64,000 nucleotides of DNA from Micromonospora sicca (GTDB lineage: Bacteria; Actinomycetota; Actinomycetes; Mycobacteriales; Micromonosporaceae). The DNA lies in NCBI RefSeq assembly GCF_003172935.1, contig NZ_QGKS01000346.1:31050-95049 (forward strand). The letters are read 5' to 3'. Positions within the stretch are counted from its first letter, which is position 1, and each line of letters opens with the position of its first letter. The notes under the pieces are model-generated. The model was not told the origin of the DNA. It did not search any database and worked only from the letters and a program-made list of their open reading frames with translations. Positions 26,981 through 35,556 of this stretch are shown in pieces. The position numbers were made by a program, and so were the translations under genes.

Positions 26981-28621
26981 ATGAGAAGACGTACCCTCCT
27001 GGCCACCGGCATGGCCGGGCTGACCAGCGTGGCCGTCGGCCGACCCGCATTCGCCGGGCCCGCCAACCGGCAGCTGACCGTGGCACTGGTCCCGTTGGAC
27101 GACCGGCCGGTCAACACCTACGCCCCGCAGATGACCGCAGCGAGCGCCGGCGCCCAGGTGCAGCTGCCGCCGCGGGAACTGCTGGGCCGCTTCTTCACCC
27201 CCGGCGACGGCGCGGCCATCGCCCGCTGGCTCGGCGCCACCGACGACGTCGACGGGTACGTGATCTCGGTCAGCATGCTCGCCTACGGCGGTTTGATCGC
27301 CTCACGCACCGCCGCCCCGACCCTGGCGGCCGCGCTGGAGAATTTGGCCGCGATCCGACACCTGCGCTCCACCCGGCCGGGGGCGGTGATCGAGGTGCAC
27401 GACACCATCCAGCGGCTCGCCATCACCAGCACGGGCACCGACCTGGACAAGTACCGGGCGCTGCTGGTCGAGTGGGCCAAGCTCTACGACCAGGTGGTCA
27501 ACCTCGGGCAGGAGGAGCTGCGGGCCCGTCTCGACGCCGTCCGGGCGCAGATTCCGGACCAGGTGGTCGAGGACTACCTCGCCGCGCGGGCCCGCAACCA
27601 CCAGGTCAACCGGCTGATGGTCGAGTGGGTCGCCGACGGCACCATCACCCACCTCGTGCTCTCCGAAGACGACACCGCGCCGGTCGGCCTGGCCCGGGCG
27701 GAGCGGGTCGAGCTGGAGGAGCTGGTGGCCCAGCTCGGCGTCGGCGACCGGGTGGAGATCTTCCCCGGCGCCGACGAGGTCGACGCGCTGCTGGTCGCGC
27801 GGGTGGTCGCCGCGGGCACGGCGCCCAGCTACCGGGTGGAGTACGCCGGTGTCTCGGGCGAGGACTGGACCGCCCAGCTGGAGGGCATCCCGTTCGCGGA
27901 GAACATTCGTCGGCATGTGACCGCCGTGGGTGGACGGGTAGTGGACGGCGACGCGGACATCGTGCTCGCCGTGAACACCCCTTCGGCGGCGCCCGCGCAG
28001 CGGGCCGCGGACCTGGACGCCTTCGTCGGGCGGATCGGCGGGCTGCTGGCCGCCGGCACCCCGGTGATCGTGGTGGACCCGCTGATCGTGAACAAGGCGG
28101 ACCACGAACTGGTCGCTCGGATGGAGGCCCGCCTGGACCTCACGGCGCTGCTGTCGTATTCGGGATGGAACACCGGGGGCAACGCACTCGGTCTGGCGCT
28201 CGGTCACGGCACCGCCCGCTGGGCCCACCTTCGCTCCTCCGGCAACGGGTACGGCGTGCCCGATCTGCGCGGGCCTGGCCAGGTGCACGCCGAGTACCTG
28301 CTCTACCGGTTCGTCAAGGACGACTCGTGGAAGAACGTGGTGCAGGTCGAGGCGTACGCGCACGCGCGGGCCCGGGGCTGGGACCCACTCGCGCTGACCC
28401 CCGAGCAGAAGAGCTACTTCGACGGCTGGGTACGCGACCGGCTGGTGCCGCTGACCGAGCGGTACTTCGCCGACCACTTCGCCGGACACCGCGTCGTGCT
28501 GGGCCGGCGGGGCGCAAAGACGTTCACCGCGACCCTGGCGCGCTTCGAGTCGGCCCGGGTCGAGCTGCCGTGGGACCGGCTCTTCGAGGTGATCCTGGAG
28601 CCCCGGCTGCAGCTGTCCTGA
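26981..28621 (+). CDS. DUF4127 protein with export signal, function unknown
   Basis: 546 residues. The N-terminus MRRRTLLATGMAGLTSVAVG followed by RPAFAG looks like a Tat-type signal peptide. The mature part begins with the family hallmark VALVPLDDRPVNTYAPQ, then VSMLAYGGLIASR, LVLSEDDTAPVGL, VDPLIVNKADHELV and SYSGWNTGGNALG. These are conserved stretches of DUF4127, a family of about 500 residues that recurs in sugar-use loci and has no established activity that I know of. The conserved Asp, Asn and His residues in those blocks suggest an enzyme. It is the last gene of the lacI operon and is followed by a hairpin. A signal peptide is unusual for a pathway step after import, so it may act on the outside substrate. 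Confidence 0.85.
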   Translation: MRRRTLLATGMAGLTSVAVGRPAFAGPANRQLTVALVPLDDRPVNTYAPQMTAASAGAQVQLPPRELLGRFFTPGDGAAIARWLGATDDVDGYVISVSMLAYGGLIASRTAAPTLAAALENLAAIRHLRSTRPGAVIEVHDTIQRLAITSTGTDLDKYRALLVEWAKLYDQVVNLGQEELRARLDAVRAQIPDQVVEDYLAARARNHQVNRLMVEWVADGTITHLVLSEDDTAPVGLARAERVELEELVAQLGVGDRVEIFPGADEVDALLVARVVAAGTAPSYRVEYAGVSGEDWTAQLEGIPFAENIRRHVTAVGGRVVDGDADIVLAVNTPSAAPAQRAADLDAFVGRIGGLLAAGTPVIVVDPLIVNKADHELVARMEARLDLTALLSYSGWNTGGNALGLALGHGTARWAHLRSSGNGYGVPDLRGPGQVHAEYLLYRFVKDDSWKNVVQVEAYAHARARGWDPLALTPEQKSYFDGWVRDRLVPLTERYFADHFAGHRVVLGRRGAKTFTATLARFESARVELPWDRLFEVILEPRLQLS

Positions 28622-28628
28622 CCGGACA

Positions 28629-28664
28629 CCGGTCGCGCCGGCACGCACCTGCCTGCGCGACCGG
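28629..28664. terminator. Hairpin between the DUF4127 gene and jetD
   Basis: Perfect 10-base arms CCGGTCGCGC and GCGCGACCGG around a 16-base loop, starting eight bases after the DUF4127 stop. It sits in the short gap between two convergent operons and could end transcription from both. Confidence 0.65.
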
Positions 28665-28700
28665 CCAGGGTGCAGGCCACCCGGGCCGACGGCGGCAGCT

Positions 28701-30041
28701 TCAGCCCGCGCGGCCGAGGCCGCCACCGCCGGTCGCGCCCTCCTCCCGCGCCTCGGCGGCGACCGGCCCCCGCCGTCCCGCCTCGCGCAGATCGTCCAGC
28801 AGCAGGTCGATCAACCGCTCCTCCATCACCGCGCGCCCGGCACGGCGCATCACGTCGGACAACGTGGGGTCCCAGGGCGTCCGGGCGGGGGCGCCGAGCA
28901 GGGCCGTACCGGACACCGCCGCGGTCTCGTACTCGGTCGTGGTCATCCGCCATGGAACCGCCGTCGGGTAGCGCTCGAGGGCCGCGGCGGTCAGCCGTAC
29001 GCCCGTCCAGTCGAGGTCGTTGCGCCACCGGATCATTGCGCCGTGCGCTGAGCGCAGCAGGGCGTGCACCGCCACCGAGGGCGTGCCTTCGGTGCAGAGC
29101 AGCGGCGGCGCCTGCGCGCCGAGCGCGGCGGTGGCGGCCCGAAGCACGGCCGGGTTCTCGCAGACGAAGATCTCGTCGCAGGTCAGCGTGAGCGGGGCGA
29201 GGCGGAGCTGGTGCAGGGTGATCCGCATCGGCACGCCCGCGTCCGCGGCCTCGGTCAGCCACCGTCCCAGCAGGCCGCCGCTGGCGGGCAGGTTGAGTAC
29301 CAACACCTGGCTGGCGAGGTCGTCGGGGACCAGCCCCACGGATTCCCACAGAGCCCGTTCGGGCTCCCCGCCGGTGGGCACGGGCACCTGCTGCCAGGCG
29401 GCGAGGGCCCGCAGCACGAGCCCGCGCAGCGGACCCTCGGCAAGGGCCTTCGTGTCGTCGAGCACCCGGTCGGCAAAGACCGGGATCGGCTCGTCCGGCG
29501 CAGGCAGTGCGTCGAGCACTCGCAGTACGTCGCGGAACGGCAGCCCGGCCCGGATGGCGCGGGTGAGGGTGCCGTCGCGGCGTAGGCCGTCGAGCCAGTC
29601 GGCGTACCAGACGGCGGCGGCGTGCCGGCTCTCCCGGGCGAGGGTGAGCAGGCCGTCCCGAGCCCTTGCCTCGCGCTCCGCCTCGGCGGGCCGGTTGCGC
29701 AGCGGGACCGTCGCGGAGAGCAGGTCGAGCAGGCCCACCCCGTGGACCGCTCGAAGCTGGTCGTCCACGTCGGCGAGTCGCACGCTGAGCCGCGCCGACC
29801 CGGCGGACCGGTGGGCACCGGTGATCCCGATGATCACCACCCGTTCTTCGTCGTTGGGGGCGGTCAGGGTTACGGCGACGTCGAGTCGTCCACCGGTGCG
29901 CTCGAGGCTGCGCCGGGCGGCCGTCAGCAGCCGCCGCCAGCCCGGGTCGTCGGGCAGCCGCCGCCAGCCTGGGTCGGACTGGGCCGCCGGCCGGCTGGCG
30001 GGGTCGGCCTGGTCGGTTGGCGGCTGCGGGCGCACGCTCAT
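28701..30041 (-). CDS. jetD: Wadjet-type JetD subunit (TIGR02679/DUF2399 Toprim nuclease)
   Basis: 446 residues. The C-terminal half has Toprim-like landmarks: a conserved Glu in DEIFVCENPAVLRAA at about residue 295 and an Asp pair in RWRNDLDWTGVRL about 50 residues later. This is the DUF2399 fold related to topoisomerase VI A. In Wadjet systems JetD is the nuclease that cuts circular plasmid DNA after extrusion by JetABC. The ATG overlaps the jetC stop (ATGA), and the gene is the last of the four. The N-terminal region includes a repeated DPGWRRL element (residues about 23-40) with no obvious role. The four-gene set also corresponds to EptABCD described in mycobacteria. Confidence 0.9.
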   Translation of the reverse strand: MSVRPQPPTDQADPASRPAAQSDPGWRRLPDDPGWRRLLTAARRSLERTGGRLDVAVTLTAPNDEERVVIIGITGAHRSAGSARLSVRLADVDDQLRAVHGVGLLDLLSATVPLRNRPAEAEREARARDGLLTLARESRHAAAVWYADWLDGLRRDGTLTRAIRAGLPFRDVLRVLDALPAPDEPIPVFADRVLDDTKALAEGPLRGLVLRALAAWQQVPVPTGGEPERALWESVGLVPDDLASQVLVLNLPASGGLLGRWLTEAADAGVPMRITLHQLRLAPLTLTCDEIFVCENPAVLRAATAALGAQAPPLLCTEGTPSVAVHALLRSAHGAMIRWRNDLDWTGVRLTAAALERYPTAVPWRMTTTEYETAAVSGTALLGAPARTPWDPTLSDVMRRAGRAVMEERLIDLLLDDLREAGRRGPVAAEAREEGATGGGGLGRAG

Positions 30042-33000
30042 TCGTCGGCAAGGTCGAGGACGAGCTCGGACAGGTCAACGGGGTCGGTGGTGCCCGGCGT
30101 GCGGCGGGTCTCCGGCGAGCCGAGCGCGCGGGCCAGCGTCCCGTCGAAGTCGGCGACGTTGACCGAGCCGTCCCACACGAGCAGCAGGGTGGAGACCGTG
30201 TGCTCGACTGTGGAGTGGGACAGGTCGTAGTGCGCCGCGCCGCTGACCGCCGGATGGGTGGCCCACAGGTCGTACCCGGTCATGAACAGGTCCAGGTCGA
30301 ACTGCTTCGCCAGCGCCATCAGCTCGCCGCGGCCGGTGTCGTCCACCCCGGCGAACGCCTCGTCCAGGCCGAGCAGGCGGGGCGCGTTCGGCCGGGCCGA
30401 GCCGAACAGGGCGTTGGCGGCGGCGAACAGCGGCAGGTGCAGCGACACCGACTGTTCGCCACCGGAGAGCTGGCTGTGCCGGGCCCGGGTCAGGGCCTCG
30501 GTGCCGCCGCCGGGCCGGTGCAGGGTGAAGGCGAAGGTGCGCCACTGCCGGTAGTCGAGCACCTCACCCAGCAGTTCCCGGTACGGCCGCTCGGGGTGCA
30601 TCGCCCGGGCCGCCTTGATCCGGGCGGCGAAGTGCCGGCGCATGGTGGTGAGCTGCGCCGGCCCCAGCCGGGCCGGATCCCGTTCCAGCAGCTTGCAGAC
30701 CTCCCGCTGCTCAGCGTCGAGGTCGTCGGCGAGCCGCCAGCCGACGCCGACGGTGAGCCCGGAGGACATCCGGCGGGCCCGCATCTGGGTGTCCATCGCC
30801 CCCACCAGGTCACGGGCCTCGATGGTGCGGTGGTGGATCTGCCGGGCGAGCTGGCCGAGCAGCGCGTCCTCCAGCACCCGCTGCTCGGCATCGGTGAGCA
30901 GCTGTTCCTGGTCGCGTCGCTCGCGGGCGATCCGGTCGGCGAAGTGCGCCACCGGGGTGAGCCCCTGCTCGTCGACGACACGGACGACGATGACCCCGTC
31001 GTCGGTGTCCCACTCGGGCCGCTGGTCGAGCCCGGCCGCCGGCAGCTGCGCCTGCAGCTCGGTCAGCGCGGTGGTGAGGCGGGTGGCGCTCTGCTTGAGG
31101 GAGGTCTCGGTCGGACTGAGCTCCCGGGTGGCGGCGAGGATCGCCTCGTGCAGAGCGGTCACCTGCGGGTCCAGGTCCGAGCCGGGTCCGTCGTCGGTCG
31201 TCCGGGCCGGCCACCGCAGCTCCGTCGCGCAGCGCAGCAGCCCCAGCAGGTCCGGTCGGGCGTACGGGCGCAGCCGCAACGCGTCGTGGTGCGCCTCGGC
31301 CACCGCCGCGGCGACGGCCTGCTCGCTCAGCTCCACCCGGGTCACCGCGGCGGCCCGCCGCTGCTGGGCGGCACCCAGTTCGGTCCGGGCCCGCTCGACA
31401 GCGGCCTCCGCGTCGATGATCTCGTCGGCGGTACGCGCCACGTCGGCCAGCACCCGTTCCGCCTCGGCACCGACGCTGGCCCGCAGCGTCCGGTACGCCT
31501 CGGCCTTCTCCCGGTGCCGGTCGGTCGCGGTGTGCTCGGCATCCTCGGCGGCGGCGAGCCGCTCGACCGCCTCGTCGTGGCGCTGCTGCGCCTGCGCCTC
31601 CTGTTCGGCGGCGCGGGCGGCGGCTGGGCGGGCGCTCTCCAGCCGTACCCCCCGCTTCTCGAATCGGTCCACGGCGTCGGCGGTGGCGTCCAGGCGGTCC
31701 AGCGGGAGGGACCGCTCCGCGGTGACCCGGCGCAGCGCGGCGGCGGCCGCGGCCCGCTCGGCCAGCGCCTGGTCCAGGCGCACGTTCGCCGCGGCCCCGG
31801 ACTCCTGCCGGGCCCGCAGCGTGACCGCCGCCCGGTCCAGTTCGCGCAGCGCGGTGTGGATCGGGGTGAGAGGCGGCAGCTGCCCGGCGGCGGCCGCCAC
31901 GGCGGCCAGCAGCCGCTCGATCGCGGACCGCTCCTCGTCGAGGGTGCGCAGCTCGGCGTCCAGCGCGGCGCGCTGCCGGTCGCACTCGGCGATCCGGGCG
32001 GCGCGCCGGGCCGCCCGGGCGGTCGCGCCGATGTACTCGCAGCGGTCCTTGGCGAACCGGCCGACGCCGACGCCCTGGGCGTAACGACCGTCGACACCGA
32101 CCGTCACCGCCGCGGTGGACTGTGCGTCGACCACGTCGGCCAACGCCACCGAGGCGAGGACGTCGCGGATCCGTTCGGCGGGCACCTCGTCCTGGTCTTC
32201 GCAGACCAGCACGTCGGCGAGGGTGGCGCCGGCCGGACGCCGGTCCGGTGGGAGGGGCAGCAGGTAGCCGTCCAGGTCGTCGCCGGCCAGCGCGTCCGCG
32301 GCGGCGTCCGGGTCCGGGTGCAGCCAGGCGTCCAGCAGGCCGGCGGCGTGCAGGGCCGCCTCGACGGCCGCGGCGTCGGCGCCGGGCACCGCCTCGGCGA
32401 AGCGGACCAGCCGCCACAGGGGTGCGCCGGGCCGGCCGGCGCGCGGGGCGGGACGGGTCACCGGGGTCGGCGGCGCGTCGTCCTGTTCGGCGGCGATCCG
32501 GTCCCGTTCCGCCGCGAGTTCGGCCCGGCGGTCGGCCAACGCCGTGCGGCCGGCGGTCAGCTCTGCGAGCCGGTCGCGATGCCGGGCGACGGCGGAAGCG
32601 GTGGCTTCGGCGTACACCTCCCGCAGGGTCGGGGCGCCGGGCTCGCCGGCGGCGTCGACGGCGGCGGCCAGCACGGCCGGCAGGTCCGGCCGGTCGAGGT
32701 GGGGCAGCAGTGCGTCGTTGTCCTGCGCCCACCGGCTGACGCTGGCGCGCACCCGCGTGCGGGCTTCCGCGAGGACGCTTTCGGCGCGCTGCTCAGCCTG
32801 CTCGGCCTCGGTGAGCGCGTCGGCGGCGCCGGCCGCGTCGGCGGCCGCCCGGGTGTGGTCACGTTCGGCCTGGGCGTGCCGGGCCGCCTGCTCGCGCACG
32901 GCGCGCACGTCGTCGCGGCGGGCGCCGGAGCGGGCGGCGAGCCGCGCGGGAAGTCCGTCCGTGCCGCCGTCGGCGGCGGTCCAGGCGATCCCGGCCGTCT

Positions 33001-34180
33001 CGGCGTCGAGCAGCAGCTCGGCGGCGAGGCGGTCGGCGGTCGCCCGCGCGTCGCGGGTCGCCACGGCGGCCCGTTCCCACTCGCCGCGCCGCCGCGCGGT
33101 GGCGTCCCGCTCGACGGCGACGGTACGGCGAGCCCGCTCGGCCGCGTCGGCCAGGTCGTGCACGTGCCGTTCCAAGTCGGCGAGCTGCTCGTGGGACTGG
33201 TAGGCCGCCGAGCTCTTCAGGCTGTCCAGGTGCGCGCGCAGGCGACCCGGTTCGCCTTCGACGGCCCGCAGCCGCGCGGTGGCCGCGGTCTCGGACTCGG
33301 CCGCCACGACGGCCTCCTGACGCGCGTCGGCCAACGCCGCGGACCGGCCGGTGACCGCGTCCCGGCGCCCGGTCAGCAGGTCGGCCGCCGCGCGAGCGTG
33401 GGTGCGCAGGTAGGTCGAGTAGACGGCGAGGAAGGCGGCGGTGGCGGCGTCCGCCGCGGCCAGCCCTTCGAGCGTACGGGCGACGGCCTCCATGTCGTCG
33501 AACGAGCGGGCGGCCTCCACAAGCAGGTGGTCCTCGACCGGCCGCAGCCCGCGCTGCAGGGTGCGGGAGAGTTCGACCGGGTTGAGGTCCTTGGCCAACT
33601 GCGGCTTGCGCAGCGTCAGCACCAGGTCGAGCAGCTGCTCGTAGCGGGCCGGGCCGAGGCCGAACAGCCGGGCGTCGACGAGATGCCGGTAGTCCTCCGG
33701 CGAGTCCCGCACCGCGTCGGCGCCGAGCTGGTCGATCAGGTCGCGCCGGGTCAGCGGCCGGTCGTCTGTGTCGAGCAGGGAGAAGTCCACGCCGATCCGG
33801 CCGTCGGTGACGAAGTGCCAGCGGGTCACCCGGTCGACGTGCCGGTGGGCGCGCAGTCCGATGCCGACCGTCACGTACGAGTCGCCGTCGCCGAACTCCA
33901 TCCACACGTACGCGTGGGCCACCTCCTGCCCGCGGTAGAGCAGGTTCGACTTCATCGTCCGGTCCTCGCTGGCGAACGGGTTGAGCCGGCGCGGCTCGAT
34001 CCGCCCGTCGAGCACGAACGGGAAGAGGACCTCCAGCGCCTTCGTCTTGCCGGAGCCGTTCGGCCCGCGCAGCACCAACCACCCGTCGACGAAGAGGAAC
34101 TCCTCGTCGCGGTAGTCCCACAGGTTGATGATCCCGGCCCGGGTGGGCGCGAAGCGGCGGACGGCGCGTTGTTCGATCAT
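30038..34180 (-). CDS. jetC: Wadjet-type JetC subunit, SMC/MukB-like ATPase (TIGR02680)
   Basis: 1380 residues from ATG 34180, which follows GGAAG 15 bases after the jetB stop. The Walker A motif GPNGSGKT lies at residues 39-46. A very long Ala/Glu/Arg-rich coiled-coil middle with a globular insert (hinge) follows. The ABC signature LSGGEQSVSLHL is at about 1238, and the Walker B motif LLGLDEAFAGVD at about 1270. This layout is that of the SMC-like motor of Wadjet systems, which extrudes loops of small circular DNA using ATP. The last 20 residues are acidic and end in ATGA overlap with jetD. Family knowledge, not this sequence, supports the anti-plasmid role. Confidence 0.95.
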   Translation of the reverse strand: MIEQRAVRRFAPTRAGIINLWDYRDEEFLFVDGWLVLRGPNGSGKTKALEVLFPFVLDGRIEPRRLNPFASEDRTMKSNLLYRGQEVAHAYVWMEFGDGDSYVTVGIGLRAHRHVDRVTRWHFVTDGRIGVDFSLLDTDDRPLTRRDLIDQLGADAVRDSPEDYRHLVDARLFGLGPARYEQLLDLVLTLRKPQLAKDLNPVELSRTLQRGLRPVEDHLLVEAARSFDDMEAVARTLEGLAAADAATAAFLAVYSTYLRTHARAAADLLTGRRDAVTGRSAALADARQEAVVAAESETAATARLRAVEGEPGRLRAHLDSLKSSAAYQSHEQLADLERHVHDLADAAERARRTVAVERDATARRRGEWERAAVATRDARATADRLAAELLLDAETAGIAWTAADGGTDGLPARLAARSGARRDDVRAVREQAARHAQAERDHTRAAADAAGAADALTEAEQAEQRAESVLAEARTRVRASVSRWAQDNDALLPHLDRPDLPAVLAAAVDAAGEPGAPTLREVYAEATASAVARHRDRLAELTAGRTALADRRAELAAERDRIAAEQDDAPPTPVTRPAPRAGRPGAPLWRLVRFAEAVPGADAAAVEAALHAAGLLDAWLHPDPDAAADALAGDDLDGYLLPLPPDRRPAGATLADVLVCEDQDEVPAERIRDVLASVALADVVDAQSTAAVTVGVDGRYAQGVGVGRFAKDRCEYIGATARAARRAARIAECDRQRAALDAELRTLDEERSAIERLLAAVAAAAGQLPPLTPIHTALRELDRAAVTLRARQESGAAANVRLDQALAERAAAAAALRRVTAERSLPLDRLDATADAVDRFEKRGVRLESARPAAARAAEQEAQAQQRHDEAVERLAAAEDAEHTATDRHREKAEAYRTLRASVGAEAERVLADVARTADEIIDAEAAVERARTELGAAQQRRAAAVTRVELSEQAVAAAVAEAHHDALRLRPYARPDLLGLLRCATELRWPARTTDDGPGSDLDPQVTALHEAILAATRELSPTETSLKQSATRLTTALTELQAQLPAAGLDQRPEWDTDDGVIVVRVVDEQGLTPVAHFADRIARERRDQEQLLTDAEQRVLEDALLGQLARQIHHRTIEARDLVGAMDTQMRARRMSSGLTVGVGWRLADDLDAEQREVCKLLERDPARLGPAQLTTMRRHFAARIKAARAMHPERPYRELLGEVLDYRQWRTFAFTLHRPGGGTEALTRARHSQLSGGEQSVSLHLPLFAAANALFGSARPNAPRLLGLDEAFAGVDDTGRGELMALAKQFDLDLFMTGYDLWATHPAVSGAAHYDLSHSTVEHTVSTLLLVWDGSVNVADFDGTLARALGSPETRRTPGTTDPVDLSELVLDLADE

Positions 34181-34194
34181 GAAGGCTTCCAAGG

Positions 34195-35556
34195 TCAGAA
34201 GAGGGTCTCGGTGGCGGCCCGTTGCCGGACCGCGGCGACGGTGTGGCGGTAGCGGCCCACCAGCGGCTGGACCAGGACGCCGCCCGGCACGCGGATGACC
34301 GCGGCGAACCGTTCCAGCAACGCCACCGCCTCGGTACGCAGCCGCTCCGGGTCGGCGTGCCACTGGGCCCCGAACGCGGACCCGTACCGTCGCAGAATCT
34401 CCCCGACCGCGTCCCGCAGGAAGCTGTCGGTGATGAGGGGAAGGCGGCCCTCGCCGGTCGCGTCGACCGGGTCGTCCCCGGTCGGGGGCAGCGACACCGC
34501 GTCGTCGAGCAGCACCTGCGTGGCGGTTGGCAGGCCGGCGTCGAGCTGGTCGACCAGCGCGCGTTGCCGGGCGTGCGGGTCGGGCGGGGCGAGCCGCCGG
34601 ACCCGGCGGCCGTCCGGGTCGAGGGCCCGGTCGGCCATCTCGACGGCGAGCAGCACGGCGGCCTGCGCCACCGAACCGGTGCCCGGGAACCGTTCGACGG
34701 TGAAGCCCGTGGTGTCCACCAGCAGCACGCCCTCGGCGCGTCGCTCCAGCCGAAGCCCGGTCAGCCGGACCAGGTCGGCGGCGAGCGCCGCGCCCCGCAG
34801 GTGGTTGGCGACCGCCGGCTCGACGTCGGTCAGATAAACCACCGGGCCCTCCACCACCGCCCGTCGGGCGACCTGGGCGGCCTGACGCCGCTCGGCGTTG
34901 CCGCTGCTGGCCATCGTCCGGTCCAGCAGCGCTGTCACCGACTCGACATGCTGCAGGACACGGGTCGGGCGGAACAGCGCGAGCACGACGTCCCGCGCCA
35001 CGTCGTACAGCGCCTCACCCGCACCGGGGTCGCTGGCCCAGGCGGCGCTGGAACCGTCGGCGAGCCGGAGCACACCGCGCTCCTCCAGCCAGCCGACGGC
35101 GTCCACGAACGCCCGCCGGTCCGCGCCGTGGTCCGGGTCCAGCCCCAGGCCGGTGATCCGGTTCGCGTCGGCGGCCACCGAGTCCGCCAGCTCGCTGAGG
35201 GTGATCTGGATGCCGGCGCGGCCCAGCACCGCAAGGCACAACGCCAGGTACGCGTACCGCTGGCGGTCGAACGCGCGGCCGGTGCGCGACAGCGCCGGCT
35301 GGGTCGGATCCAACCGGTCCTTCGCCCGGACCAGCCGTGCCGTGGCGCCGTGCAACTCCAGCCGGTAGCCGAACGCCTCGGACAGGTCCCGGCGCAGGGT
35401 CGCCGCGAACCGCCGGACCCGTGGCAGCGCCCGCTCGTCCGGCCAGGTCGCCGTAATCAGCGGGTGGCGCAGCACCAGCCGGACGGCGCGCTGGTAGTCG
35501 GCCAGTTCCAGGTCGCTGATGTCGGCGGCGAACCGGTGACGGGTCGGTTCGGTCAT
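34195..35556 (-). CDS. jetB: Wadjet-type JetB subunit (TIGR02678/DUF2398)
   Basis: 453 residues from an ATG that overlaps the jetA stop by four bases. It is rich in helices, with DLELADYQRAVRLVLRHPLI near the start, YLALCLAVLGRAGIQITLSEL at about residue 100 and LVYDVxRDVVLALF-like segments further on. These fit the DUF2398 (kleisin-partner or KITE-like) component that always accompanies TIGR02680 ATPases. It would bridge the JetC heads with JetA. Motif-level recognition is weaker than for JetC, but the four-gene order jetA-B-C-D makes the call secure. Confidence 0.88.
   Translation of the reverse strand: MTEPTRHRFAADISDLELADYQRAVRLVLRHPLITATWPDERALPRVRRFAATLRRDLSEAFGYRLELHGATARLVRAKDRLDPTQPALSRTGRAFDRQRYAYLALCLAVLGRAGIQITLSELADSVAADANRITGLGLDPDHGADRRAFVDAVGWLEERGVLRLADGSSAAWASDPGAGEALYDVARDVVLALFRPTRVLQHVESVTALLDRTMASSGNAERRQAAQVARRAVVEGPVVYLTDVEPAVANHLRGAALAADLVRLTGLRLERRAEGVLLVDTTGFTVERFPGTGSVAQAAVLLAVEMADRALDPDGRRVRRLAPPDPHARQRALVDQLDAGLPTATQVLLDDAVSLPPTGDDPVDATGEGRLPLITDSFLRDAVGEILRRYGSAFGAQWHADPERLRTEAVALLERFAAVIRVPGGVLVQPLVGRYRHTVAAVRQRAATETLF

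Noticed and set aside
30017..34252. A 1411-codon open frame opposite jetC
   Set aside because: Low-complexity antisense reading of a coiled-coil gene; no motifs, no ribosome site, and it covers most of the operon.
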